Below, in pieces: positions 18,537 to 26,964 of a stretch of DNA of 40,930 nt. The position numbers and the translations under genes were made by a program. The notes below the pieces were generated by a model. It was not told the origin of the DNA. It did no database searches and saw only the letters and a list, made by a program, of their open reading frames with translations. Within the stretch, counting starts at the first letter, position 1. Every line of letters starts with the position of its first letter. Source of the DNA: Lishizhenia sp. (lineage in GTDB: Bacteria > Bacteroidota > Bacteroidia > Flavobacteriales_D > Crocinitomicaceae); the NCBI GenBank assembly GCA_007117355.1, contig SKGS01000031.1, positions 88,542-129,471 on the forward strand. Direction: 5' to 3'.

Positions 18537-18903
18537 GAAAATTCGTCCGCAATTGCCTTCGTCGATAACGAAAGGATTACACACAGGTGAGGAGCGCTTT
18601 CAAAATGAAGTGCTCCGACCTATTGTCAAAATGCAAAGTGATTTGCTCTTGCTACATGTGAGTTTTAGACTTACTTCTATGAAGGTTGATTTCAATAAAT
18701 TGGATTTTTTAAAACAAAAATCTACCTTGCGTTTCTTGTTTAGAAAAGATCAGCAATTCAAGAGAGAAGTCATAGGGATGATATTAGGATATTTTACTGT
18801 CGAAGAATATAAGTTTTATGAAAAAATGCACAGAGAAATAAATAAAAGAATAGTTCAAATTGTGGAAAATCGATGTGTTGATTTGATGGTAAAGAAAGGA
18901 TGA
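18523..18903 (+). CDS. Small hypothetical protein, third gene of the VWA/AAA+ unit
   Basis: A 126-residue basic, helical protein without membrane segment or recognised motif. Its ATG lies inside the end of the AAA+ gene (14-nt overlap), so translational coupling is likely. The segment LRFLFRKDQQFKREVIGMILGYFTVEEYKFYEK suggests a compact helical domain. Position and overlap argue that it is a real gene functioning with the VWA/AAA+ pair, perhaps as a substrate or specificity subunit. I cannot name a family. Confidence 0.75.
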   Translation: METNKKIRPQLPSSITKGLHTGEERFQNEVLRPIVKMQSDLLLLHVSFRLTSMKVDFNKLDFLKQKSTLRFLFRKDQQFKREVIGMILGYFTVEEYKFYEKMHREINKRIVQIVENRCVDLMVKKG

Positions 18904-18930
18904 ATTTCAAAAATAACCAAACAAGAAACA

Positions 18931-19308
18931 CTATTTTCGAACACTCCAAGCCCATAACATGATTAGTGGATGAATCACTATTAGACGCAACCAAGCAATG
19001 AATGGAGAAACACAAAGTCCACCTTCAACGCATGAACCGATTTGGATAAAGTAAATGTGAGAAGGAATGAATAATAGCATCAATAGAATAATGCCGATTG
19101 CAGATTTTTGGTGAGTGGTTTTAACTAACAAACCTATCCCTAAAAGAATTTCAACAATTCCTGAAACGTAGTTTATCACCTCTGGAAAAGGTAAATAATC
19201 TGGGATTAGTGGGTAATAGAAATGCGGTAAAGCAAAGTGATTTAGACCTGCTATTAGGAAAAATCCTGCTAAAATTATCCTACTGTATTTTTTTAATTTA
19301 ATTGCCAT
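18931..19308 (-). CDS. DoxX/MauE-like small membrane protein
   Basis: From the ATG at 19308 this is 125 residues with four hydrophobic helices. The first (SRIILAGFFLIAGLNHFALP) and the following glycine-rich helix (GIVEILLGIGLLV) resemble DoxX-like and MauE-like proteins, whose roles are often redox-related but poorly defined. A TTG 17 codons upstream is less likely because it would extend deep into the preceding gene. With this start the gene overlaps the upstream 127-residue membrane protein gene by 16 nt in a different frame. Confidence 0.75.
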   Translation of the reverse strand: MAIKLKKYSRIILAGFFLIAGLNHFALPHFYYPLIPDYLPFPEVINYVSGIVEILLGIGLLVKTTHQKSAIGIILLMLLFIPSHIYFIQIGSCVEGGLCVSPFIAWLRLIVIHPLIMLWAWSVRK

Positions 19309-19676
19309 TTGTATTCCGCATGTACTTTTCGTAAAATTAAAAAGAATGGTATCCACCAAATAATATCATTAAAAATGATTGTCCATCCAAATTCCAATGG
19401 TAGATTTCCCATAAGATAGTGAAAAATAAAGCCAATTGGACCAAAAATTTTTCCCAAAAAACCAACGGCAACAATCGGCCAATGCCGCATCGGGTTATAG
19501 CTTGCCCAGAAATATCCAAGTCCATAAACGCCAATAACCATTCCCATTCCTTGCCAAACAACAGGATAATTGATGGGCTCCAATCCTATCAAGGTAAAAA
19601 AATGTTGTGGAAATAAACCGACCCAAATTCCCCAAAGAATGTTGTATAACGCTGCGAGACGAAGTGTTAATTTCAT
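19293..19676 (-). CDS. Small four-helix membrane protein, unknown function
   Basis: A 127-residue protein with about four hydrophobic helices (LAALYNILWGIWVGLF, QGMGMVIGVYGLGYFWAS, WPIVAVGFLGKIFGPIGF and an aromatic-rich last helix). I do not recognise a named family, although similar small proteins often accompany DoxX-like genes. It overlaps the DoxX/MauE-like gene, so the two are probably co-translated. The ATG at 19676 gives the first helix a short basic lead-in. Confidence 0.65.
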   Translation of the reverse strand: MKLTLRLAALYNILWGIWVGLFPQHFFTLIGLEPINYPVVWQGMGMVIGVYGLGYFWASYNPMRHWPIVAVGFLGKIFGPIGFIFHYLMGNLPLEFGWTIIFNDIIWWIPFFLILRKVHAEYKWQLN

Positions 19677-19831
19677 TTTCTTACTTTAATGTGTAACAAA
19701 GTAACTTAGATAAGGTTTTATGATTTAAGAATGGAGTATTAGTTGTTTTATTCTGTAACAACCATGAATGAAAGTTCCTATTCCATTTTTTGGTTCAAAT
19801 TTTGTTAACTTTAAAATTAAAATTGTTTTTC

Positions 19832-21304
19832 ATGCCATTGAAATGTTTTTTCATTGTTTTGTTATTCTTTTCTATGCCCGCAGCTGGTCAGGTGAACTTT
19901 AGTTTTTTAAATCACGACTTCGGTGAACTTCATGCAGAGGATGATAGATTTGTAGATGTAATTCTGACAAACAACTCCAATGAGAAAGTTTATATTTTGC
20001 GCATCGAAAGACTATTCGAGGTTACCAATCGAATAGAAAAAGATTTGATTCTACCAGGTGAAGCAGTTAAAATTCGATTTCAGGTTAATCCAAAAAAGTT
20101 AGGGAAGTTTAATTATGAAGTCCCTGTTTTTACTAGTAATCAGCAGCAGCCAACTGTTATTCGATTATCTGGAACCATTAAAGAGCAAGCTGATGACTTA
20201 TCTCTTTCGCAGGATTGTCCTGACTTTTTTGCACGACCATCACCTAAAAATGCAACTGATTTTGTGCTAACCATTTTAACGATTGACGCACAAACGAAAA
20301 AAACAATTGGCGAAGTAGGTGTAATTATGCTCCAAAATGGAAGGCCGTTAGGAAAAATTAAAACAGATGCTAAAGGGCAAGTAAAAACACAAATACCATT
20401 GGGAATCACCTATTTCTATGCGAAAAAAGAAGGTTATAATTCAGCAGAATTAGCCCAATATGTAAATTTCAAGCGAAATAAAGTAATTATTGAACTTGAC
20501 AGAATTACTGAGTTTGAAGACCTTATAGTGGAAGAGGAAATTTCAAAAACTACTCATGCGAATCTTTCAGAAACCATCGAAAAAGAGACAGATACGATTA
20601 TTCCAATTGAACCTCTTGAAAAGTTAAGTGCTACAATTTTTAGGAATCAATTAGAGGAGGAGTTTTCAACTGTTATAGCTGAAAGAACCCAAAACAAATT
20701 GGAAGTTCCAAGTTTTGAAAATTTAGATACAGACGATTTTAATGAAAATGACTTTAAACCGATTAATCTTGTTTTTGTGATTGACGTTTCTTCATCGATG
20801 CGCCAACAAGATCGATTAGAGTTACTTAAATATTCACTCTATCAACTAGTGGATATGTTGCGTCCAATTGATCAAATGGGCTTAGTAGCCTATGCAACAA
20901 GTGCCCGAGTTTTGTTACCTGTAACAAAAGGCGACGACAAAGAAGCAATTAATGAAATTGTTGAGAAAATGAAAGCCTCTGGATTGACGGCTGGAGCAGA
21001 AGGTATAATGCTTGGATTCAAGCAAGTTCGAAAAAACTTTATGCCTGATGCACATAATCAAGTTATTGTGATTACAGATGGCGCCTTTAATAAAGGGGTA
21101 ATGGATTATGAAAAACGATTTAAAAGGTATGTGAAACGTGGAATTACTTTAAGCGTGGTAGGGATTAAAAACAACGAAAAATCAAAGGAAAACATGCAAG
21201 AAGTGGCTGACATCGGACAAGGAGAATTTATTGAAATAAACGGATTAATTGATGCACAAGAAAACCTAAAGCAAATGATAAGGTTCGGAGCTTTCAAACA
21301 TTAG
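19832..21304 (+). CDS. Secreted VWA protein with DUF1573-like N-terminal domain
   Basis: From the ATG at 19832 this is 490 residues with a signal peptide (MPLKCFFIVLLFFSMPAAGQ). Next comes an immunoglobulin-like DUF1573-type domain (about 20-120, FSFLNHDFGELHAEDD through VIRLSGTI). A PEGA/carboxypeptidase-regulatory-like beta domain follows (about 145-230), then an acidic linker. The C-terminal VWA domain has MIDAS residues DVSSS (318-322) and VITDGAF. It should act outside the inner membrane as a protein-binding scaffold. A TTG 14 codons upstream was rejected because the signal peptide starts cleanly at this ATG. No partner gene is adjacent. Confidence 0.82.
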   Translation: MPLKCFFIVLLFFSMPAAGQVNFSFLNHDFGELHAEDDRFVDVILTNNSNEKVYILRIERLFEVTNRIEKDLILPGEAVKIRFQVNPKKLGKFNYEVPVFTSNQQQPTVIRLSGTIKEQADDLSLSQDCPDFFARPSPKNATDFVLTILTIDAQTKKTIGEVGVIMLQNGRPLGKIKTDAKGQVKTQIPLGITYFYAKKEGYNSAELAQYVNFKRNKVIIELDRITEFEDLIVEEEISKTTHANLSETIEKETDTIIPIEPLEKLSATIFRNQLEEEFSTVIAERTQNKLEVPSFENLDTDDFNENDFKPINLVFVIDVSSSMRQQDRLELLKYSLYQLVDMLRPIDQMGLVAYATSARVLLPVTKGDDKEAINEIVEKMKASGLTAGAEGIMLGFKQVRKNFMPDAHNQVIVITDGAFNKGVMDYEKRFKRYVKRGITLSVVGIKNNEKSKENMQEVADIGQGEFIEINGLIDAQENLKQMIRFGAFKH

Positions 21305-21389
21305 AAAATGTTTGTTGATTTTTTTGGCTTATTTAACTTGATATAAAATCGCTAATTAGAAGAAATATTATACCTGTGTCAAATCAACA

Positions 21390-21425
21390 TAATTTTGCAA
21401 TTCACTTCTTTCTAATGTATCTTTG
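21390..21425 (+). promoter_or_regulatory. Promoter of dusB-kdsB
   Basis: A TTTG (21394-21397) at the -33 position is followed after 20 nt by TATCTTTG (21418-21425), matching the Bacteroidota consensus. The upstream element is itself part of another TAATTTTG box. The -7 box ends 15 nt before the dusB ATG, giving a very short leader. Confidence 0.7.
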
Positions 21426-21440
21426 CACCTTTTCAATAGA

Positions 21441-22445
21441 ATGGTAAAAATAAGAGACATTGAATTAGGAGAATTTCCTTTGCTTCTTGCGCCAATGGAG
21501 GATGTAAGCGACCCACCATTTCGTGAGTTGTGCAAAGCTAATGGCGCCGATTTAATGTACACAGAATTCATTTCTTCAGAAGGTCTGATTCGCGACGCTG
21601 CCAAAAGTGTTCAAAAATTAGATATTTACGAATACGAACGCCCAATTGGTATTCAAATTTTTGGTAGTGATATTGAAAGCATGGAGCAAGCTACTAGAAT
21701 CACAGAACAAACTAATCCGGATATCATTGATATTAACTATGGTTGTCCGGTGAAAAAAGTAGCATGCAAAGGTGCGGGAGCTGGAATATTACAAGACATA
21801 CCCAAAATGGTCAAAATGACCGAGATGATTGTAAAAACTACGAATCTTCCTGTTACGGTTAAGACACGTTTAGGTTGGGACGATAACTCCAAGTATATTG
21901 TTGAGGTTGCGGAGCGCTTACAAGATGTTGGGATTGAAGCAATTTCTATTCATGGTAGAACAAGAAAGCAAATGTACAAGGGAGATGCCGACTGGACTTT
22001 GATAAGTGAAGTGAAAAACAATCCAAGAATGAAAATTCCTGTTTTTGGAAATGGTGATATTGATAGTCCAGAAAAGGCTGTAGAGTACAAAAACAAATAT
22101 GGTGTTGACGGGATTATGATTGGTCGAGCAAGTATTGGCTACCCTTGGATTTTCAATGAAATAAAGCATTTTATGGCAACTGGAGAACATTTGCCTGCTC
22201 CGGGAATTGAAGAAAGAGTAAGAGTAGCTCGTCATCATTTAGATAGGAGCATAGCTTGGAAGGGAGAGAAATTGGGGATTGCAGAAATGAAACGTCACTA
22301 TACAAATTACTTTAAAGGAATTTCTCACTTCAAAGCCTATAAAGCGAAGTTGGTTACAAGTTTTGATTACGATGAAATTATCGAAACCTTAAACGAAATA
22401 ACACGCTCCTTTAGTGATGAGGCATTAATTTTACAGCATGGATAA
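21441..22445 (+). CDS. dusB: tRNA-dihydrouridine synthase
   Basis: A 334-residue FMN enzyme that reduces specific uridines in tRNA. The TIM-barrel start PLLLAPMEDVSDPPFR, the catalytic Cys102 in NYGCP, TVKTRLGWD, ISIHGRTRKQMYKGDADW and the phosphate-binding GNGDI and GIMIGRAS segments are all present. The ATG at 21441 follows a good promoter; a TTG six codons earlier lies inside the promoter box and was rejected. The stop overlaps the kdsB ATG by 8 nt. The dusB symbol follows the usual annotation of this family in Bacteroidota; strict subfamily is not proved. Confidence 0.93.
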   Translation: MVKIRDIELGEFPLLLAPMEDVSDPPFRELCKANGADLMYTEFISSEGLIRDAAKSVQKLDIYEYERPIGIQIFGSDIESMEQATRITEQTNPDIIDINYGCPVKKVACKGAGAGILQDIPKMVKMTEMIVKTTNLPVTVKTRLGWDDNSKYIVEVAERLQDVGIEAISIHGRTRKQMYKGDADWTLISEVKNNPRMKIPVFGNGDIDSPEKAVEYKNKYGVDGIMIGRASIGYPWIFNEIKHFMATGEHLPAPGIEERVRVARHHLDRSIAWKGEKLGIAEMKRHYTNYFKGISHFKAYKAKLVTSFDYDEIIETLNEITRSFSDEALILQHG

Positions 22446-23166
22446 AAAATTAGCCGTTATTCCTGCCCGATTTGCTTCCACCCGATTTCCCGGAAAACCA
22501 CTTATTGATTTATTGGGAAAAAGCATGATTCAACATGTTTATGAAAGAGTAATAGCGTCAAATTTATTCAATGAGGTTGTTGTAGCTACAGATGACGAAC
22601 GAATTTTTAATCACGTTCAGGGTTTTGGTGGAAAAGTCTTAATGACAGCCGCCGAGCATCAAACTGGGACAGATAGATGCGGAGAAGTTGTGGAGCAGTT
22701 TCCCGAAATGGATATTGTTGTAAACATTCAAGGAGATGAACCGCTTGTAAGTAAACAGCAGTTAGCGCAACTTCTGTCGGCTTTTGAAGATGAAAAAGTG
22801 GAAATTGCAACGCTTGGAATCAACACAAAAGACAGAGAAGAAATCGAGGATGCCAATCGCATCAAACTTGTTCGAAAAATGAATGGTGATGCGCTTTATT
22901 TCTCTAGAACTCCTATTCCTTTTGAACGTAATTCTCTGGAGGAGTTTTCATTTATTCGTCATATTGGAATTTATGCTTTTAAGTCAAATATCTTAAAGCA
23001 ATTAATTCAACTACCTCAATCGTCATTAGAACAAATAGAGTCTTTGGAACAATTGCGTTGGATGGACTTTGGTTTTAATATACGAGTGATGCTGACCGAT
23101 ATTGAAACACCAAATATCGATGTCCCAAGTGATGTGGAAAAGGTGTTGGAGATGATGAGGGGATAA
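22438..23166 (+). CDS. kdsB: 3-deoxy-manno-octulosonate cytidylyltransferase
   Basis: A 242-residue enzyme that couples CTP to Kdo, giving CMP-Kdo for lipopolysaccharide inner-core synthesis in the cytoplasm. The N-terminal nucleotide-binding segment IPARFASTRFPGKPL, the GTDRCGEV loop, NIQGDEP and the RHIGIYAF segment are characteristic. Length is close to that of other KdsB proteins. It begins inside the end of dusB (8-nt overlap), so both are translated from one mRNA. It indicates a Gram-negative envelope with Kdo-containing lipid A. Confidence 0.96.
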   Translation: MDKKLAVIPARFASTRFPGKPLIDLLGKSMIQHVYERVIASNLFNEVVVATDDERIFNHVQGFGGKVLMTAAEHQTGTDRCGEVVEQFPEMDIVVNIQGDEPLVSKQQLAQLLSAFEDEKVEIATLGINTKDREEIEDANRIKLVRKMNGDALYFSRTPIPFERNSLEEFSFIRHIGIYAFKSNILKQLIQLPQSSLEQIESLEQLRWMDFGFNIRVMLTDIETPNIDVPSDVEKVLEMMRG

Positions 23167-23229
23167 CTGTTTTCAGTTTTTAAACAAATAAAACCTAAAT
23201 ACTACCTTATAAAAAACCAAACCATCTTC

Positions 23230-24405
23230 CTACCTCAACTTTTGCAATGCCAATTTCGTAGAACGCATATTTACCAAATAGTATATCACTACAACTAAAA
23301 CAACAGCTGCAAAATTCCAAAACGTAAAGGAAAGGGCTATTTGAATTCCGCTTTGATGCAGGATTTCGTCAATCCAAAATTTGAATAGTACAAACAACAA
23401 AGCACTCGCAAAAGTTACTACTAACGAAATTCTTAAGAAATAATTAGAAAAAGTGTTCAACAAGGTTTTCGGTGAATAACCAATATGCAATAGGGTCGTT
23501 AATTCATAACTATTTTTGTAAATAATCAATTGACTGTATTGCAAAAGCGTAAGTCCAGCAAGAAAGATTACAAGAACACTAACTGAAATAACAATAGAAA
23601 ACAAAGCACTTGCAATACTTTTAGCCTTTCCAAGAACCATTGCGCTTTTTTTCGACTCCAAATTGCGTTCTTCCATCCAACTTTCAAACGTTCCAAAGTT
23701 TCCTTCCTTTACCGAAACAAGAACTTGAGATATTTTTTCTGGTTTCCCAATCGGAAAGTTTTTGTTTCCATATTCCAAAAAGGCATGAGGAACTAAAATA
23801 GAGGAAACTTCACTTGTAAAACCAATGATTTTAGCATCGTACCATTCTTTCTTCTCTGCATTGGAAAGTGTAAACTTAAACCCAATAGATTTTGCTAGTT
23901 CATCTGAAACTTGAGGAATCCCTTTCGCACTGGCAAATGTGTTTAACATGACCAAAAACTCTCTTGGTAAAATGATAGGCACAAAGTCGTCGTTTGGTTG
24001 CCACGTCCAATTTTCCAAAGGTAAATCAATAAAGTCAGCAGAAATAGATTGAACAAAAACATCCGAACGAAAATAGGGAACAAGTTCGCTATTAGTTTGC
24101 AAAGAAACATCAAAGTTATTGTTCAATATGGGTTCTACATTTTCGGTGAACTCCAATCCTTTCATATTTTCCAATTCCGCAGCAGAAAAGTCATTTTTAC
24201 TTAATGCCATACTACTGAAATTAGAAACCTTTTTTTGTATGATTAATGAATTAGAACCAAGAATTTCAGAAGATTTACCAAAGGTCCTAACTTGCTCAAA
24301 ATAATGAACAGAAGTCAACAAGAAGGTAAACCCCAACAGTGCGGCTATCGAAGCAATGATTAATTGCGTTTTATTTTGATTATTGAAGAGCAAATGAACT
24401 AGCAT
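23230..24405 (-). CDS. FtsX-like ABC transporter permease
   Basis: A 391-residue membrane protein with the MacB/LolC layout. It has one N-terminal helix (about 15-35), a large periplasmic region (about 36-265), then three C-terminal helices (about 270-385) forming an FtsX-type domain. Such permeases work with a cytoplasmic ATPase to move lipoproteins or peptides, or to transmit force to periplasmic enzymes. The matching ATPase gene ends 9 nt upstream. Substrate is unknown. The ATG start gives the usual short cytoplasmic tail. Confidence 0.85.
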   Translation of the reverse strand: MLVHLLFNNQNKTQLIIASIAALLGFTFLLTSVHYFEQVRTFGKSSEILGSNSLIIQKKVSNFSSMALSKNDFSAAELENMKGLEFTENVEPILNNNFDVSLQTNSELVPYFRSDVFVQSISADFIDLPLENWTWQPNDDFVPIILPREFLVMLNTFASAKGIPQVSDELAKSIGFKFTLSNAEKKEWYDAKIIGFTSEVSSILVPHAFLEYGNKNFPIGKPEKISQVLVSVKEGNFGTFESWMEERNLESKKSAMVLGKAKSIASALFSIVISVSVLVIFLAGLTLLQYSQLIIYKNSYELTTLLHIGYSPKTLLNTFSNYFLRISLVVTFASALLFVLFKFWIDEILHQSGIQIALSFTFWNFAAVVLVVVIYYLVNMRSTKLALQKLR

Positions 24406-24414
24406 AATCAGTTG

Positions 24415-25056
24415 TTAAAGTTTTAATTCTAGTGAATAATCAATAAACGTATTGTCATTGAGCGTAGTAATTATAAAACCAGCTTCTTGTTTTTTGCAAT
24501 TTTGCTGAATTAACTCAAAAGCTTTTAGAGAGTTATCATGATCCAAGTGACTAAAAGGCTCATCCAAAATAATCCATACAAAAGGTTGGCATAAAGCCCT
24601 TACAATAGCAACTCTTTGTTGTTGTCCCATAGAGAGATGACCAAGCTTTGACGACCATTTATCATCAATACCCAAAATTGAAAGCTCGTTTTTTAATATT
24701 TCCTCTGTTTTGAAATCGGTAAGTCTATTTTTTAATCGAAGGTTTTCAGCTACAGTAAGTTGAGGGAATAATTGCAAATCTTGAAAAACAAAGGAGATTT
24801 TTTCTTTTCGCCATTTTGCCCAATTTTCATCCGAAAAAGAACGAATATTATCATTATCAAAAAATATTGTTCCATCGTAATCATTTCGAATACCAGCAAG
24901 TACATTCGTAAAAGTGGTTTTTCCTTTTCCGCTTGTTGCATTTAACAGGATATGTTCCGTGCTCGCATAAGTCTGTTGCTTTCCCCAAATACTTTCATCG
25001 TGAAATGAACTTCCTTTGAAAGGGTGAGGCACAACGTTGTCAAATCGAATTTTCAT
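24415..25056 (-). CDS. ABC transporter ATP-binding protein partnered with FtsX-like permease
   Basis: A 213-residue ABC ATPase. Walker A is slightly unusual (ATSGKGKT, 40-47, with Ala for the first Gly). The Q-loop, the signature LSMGQQQR and Walker B WIILDEPFSHLD are normal. The expected H-loop histidine is not seen: the segment after strand 8 reads IITTLNDN instead of a THD-like motif. It directly precedes the permease gene. The pair resembles LolCD/MacB-type systems, but the missing His may mean altered ATP hydrolysis. No promoter box was recognised in the 46-nt gap to the Lrp gene, so Lrp and this pair may be one unit. Confidence 0.85.
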   Translation of the reverse strand: MKIRFDNVVPHPFKGSSFHDESIWGKQQTYASTEHILLNATSGKGKTTFTNVLAGIRNDYDGTIFFDNDNIRSFSDENWAKWRKEKISFVFQDLQLFPQLTVAENLRLKNRLTDFKTEEILKNELSILGIDDKWSSKLGHLSMGQQQRVAIVRALCQPFVWIILDEPFSHLDHDNSLKAFELIQQNCKKQEAGFIITTLNDNTFIDYSLELKL

Positions 25057-25102
25057 AAAATGGGTTTTGAAAAGTTACGTTCAATTATTGTTCCAAAATT
25101 AA

Positions 25103-25555
25103 TCAAAATGGAATTTCTGAGTTTTTCTTGACAACATCCAGAACAAAAGTGCTCTTAATTTGGCTAACATTGTCTAGTGCTGCTAATTTACCAGAAGAAA
25201 ATTGGTGATACGCATCTAAATCTTTTACTAATACCTTGAGTAAGAAATCATTTGCACCACCCATAAGGTAACATTCCAACACCTCTGGAATTTTATTTAT
25301 TTTTCGCTTAAACTCTTCTATTTCTTTGAGTTTTTGAACCTCTAAAGAAACCGAGCAAAATACAAACATTCCACCACTGAGCTTTTTGGGGTCAATTACA
25401 GCAATGTATTTTTCAATGACTCCTGTTTCTTCTAATCGTTTTATTCTGTCGTAAATTGGTGTTTTCGACATGTTTAGTTTTGCCGCCAATTCTTTTATGC
25501 TTGTCTTCGCATCTGTTTGAAGAATTCGTAAGATTTTTTTGTCAATTTGATCCAT
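25103..25555 (-). CDS. Lrp/AsnC family transcriptional regulator
   Basis: A 150-residue regulator with an N-terminal helix-turn-helix (IKELAAKLNMSKTPIYDRIK, about 20-39) and a C-terminal RAM ligand-binding domain (about 65-145, including YLMGGANDFLLKV). Family members sense amino acids and often control the gene next to them. The divergent neighbour is a Cys/Met-metabolism PLP enzyme, so methionine, cysteine or a related amino acid is a plausible ligand. A TATTTTTG box (25611-25604) lies 48 nt before the ATG. Confidence 0.93.
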   Translation of the reverse strand: MDQIDKKILRILQTDAKTSIKELAAKLNMSKTPIYDRIKRLEETGVIEKYIAVIDPKKLSGGMFVFCSVSLEVQKLKEIEEFKRKINKIPEVLECYLMGGANDFLLKVLVKDLDAYHQFSSGKLAALDNVSQIKSTFVLDVVKKNSEIPF

Positions 25556-25603
25556 TTAAGGGAATTTTTCCGTTTTTCTATAAAAAGCATCCTTCTATAT
25601 GGA

Positions 25604-25698
25604 CAAAAATATTTTATTATTTCGATAAAAAAGGAATATTTTCTTAATTAATCCTTCTACTCCGAAAAATGTTCGTTATTGACTAAATTTGTAGAACA
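25604..25698. promoter_or_regulatory. Divergent promoter region between Lrp gene and PLP enzyme
   Basis: A minus-strand TATTTTTG (25611-25604) serves the Lrp gene. A plus-strand TAAATTTG (25684-25691) ends 19 nt before the PLP enzyme ATG. The plus-strand box is bracketed by TGTTC (25670-25674) and GAACA (25694-25698), an inverted pair that could be part of an Lrp site. Boxes are clear; the operator is a guess. Confidence 0.5.
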
Positions 25699-25710
25699 AA
25701 AACATACATC

Positions 25711-26964
25711 ATGGAACACGATTTTAAACCAGAAAGCTTAATGATGACACATGGTTATAAACCAGAGTTATCAGAAGGAGCTATTAAATGTCCAATTTTT
25801 CAAACTTCTACTTTTGTTTTTAAAACAGCGGAAGAAGGAAAGTCATTTTTTGAATTAGCCTATGGCTTGCGCGAAAAGGAAATAGGGGAGGAGATAGGAT
25901 TGATTTACAGTAGAATCAACAACCCTAATTTAGAAATATTGGAAAATCGTTTAGCATTGTGGGATGACGCCGAAGATGCTGCGGTTTTTGAAAGTGGAAT
26001 GTCAGCGATAAGCACGGTATTGTTAGAGTTTTTAAAACCAGGTGATTTAGTGGTGTATAGTTCACCAACTTATGGGGGGACAGACCATTTTATTCAGCAT
26101 TTTCTTCCAACAATTGGTGTTTCGTTTGCATTTTTTCATCCAGATAATACGAAAGAAGAAATCATAGAAATTATTGAAGCGACAGGAAAAGCGGATAGTT
26201 TGCAGATGATTTATATTGAAACCCCTGCGAACCCAACAAATTCTTTGGTAGATATTTCTTTGTGTAGGGAAATTGCAGACCATTTTGCAACTGAAGAAAA
26301 ACCAACTTATTTGTGCGTTGACAATACCTATATGGGGCCAGTTTGGTGTGCACCGTTGAAGCTCGGAGCGGATTTAGTGGTGTATTCTGCAACGAAATTT
26401 ATCGGTGGTCATAGCGATTTAATTGCGGGTGCTGTAATGTCTAAAGGAGGACTTATGACCCGTATAAAAGTCTTGCGAACTTTTCTTGGAAATATGGTTA
26501 GTCCACATACAGCTTGGTTGATGCTGAGAAGTTTAGAAACCCTTAAAATACGAATGGAACGACAAGCGCAAAATGCAAGTGAAGTTGCTGCCTTTTTAGA
26601 AAACCATCCTGCTGTTGAGAAAGTTTATTATTTGGGGCTAATTCCTGAAAACTCTAAGGCTTACGCTATTTATAAAAAGCAATATAACTCACCCGGCGCA
26701 ATGATTTCTTTCGACATTAAAGGAGGTGAAAAAGAAGCATTTCAATTTTTGAATAAGTTGAAACTCATTAAACTAGCTGTAAGTCTTGGAAGTACTGAAA
26801 GTTTAGCTCAACACCCAGCAACAATGACGCATTGCGCTTTAGAGCCAGAACAAAAAAAGCGAATGGGTGTAACAGAAAAGTTAGTTCGAATTTCAATAGG
26901 TGTTGAAGATGCAAAAGACATAATTTGGGATATGGAACAAGCACTAGCAAATTTAATATCTTAA
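25711..26964 (+). CDS. Cystathionine gamma-synthase/methionine gamma-lyase family PLP enzyme
   Basis: A 417-residue fold-type I PLP enzyme. The cofactor lysine is K229 in YSATKFIGGHSD. Other family landmarks are FQTSTFVFKT near the N-terminus, IYSRINNPN, FESGMSAIST and the C-terminal SLGSTESLAQHPATMTH substrate region. Such enzymes carry out transsulfuration or gamma/alpha-elimination of methionine, homocysteine or cystathionine. Divergence from an Lrp-type regulator suits a catabolic methionine gamma-lyase-like role as well as a synthetic one; sequence alone cannot decide. Confidence 0.88.
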   Translation: MEHDFKPESLMMTHGYKPELSEGAIKCPIFQTSTFVFKTAEEGKSFFELAYGLREKEIGEEIGLIYSRINNPNLEILENRLALWDDAEDAAVFESGMSAISTVLLEFLKPGDLVVYSSPTYGGTDHFIQHFLPTIGVSFAFFHPDNTKEEIIEIIEATGKADSLQMIYIETPANPTNSLVDISLCREIADHFATEEKPTYLCVDNTYMGPVWCAPLKLGADLVVYSATKFIGGHSDLIAGAVMSKGGLMTRIKVLRTFLGNMVSPHTAWLMLRSLETLKIRMERQAQNASEVAAFLENHPAVEKVYYLGLIPENSKAYAIYKKQYNSPGAMISFDIKGGEKEAFQFLNKLKLIKLAVSLGSTESLAQHPATMTHCALEPEQKKRMGVTEKLVRISIGVEDAKDIIWDMEQALANLIS

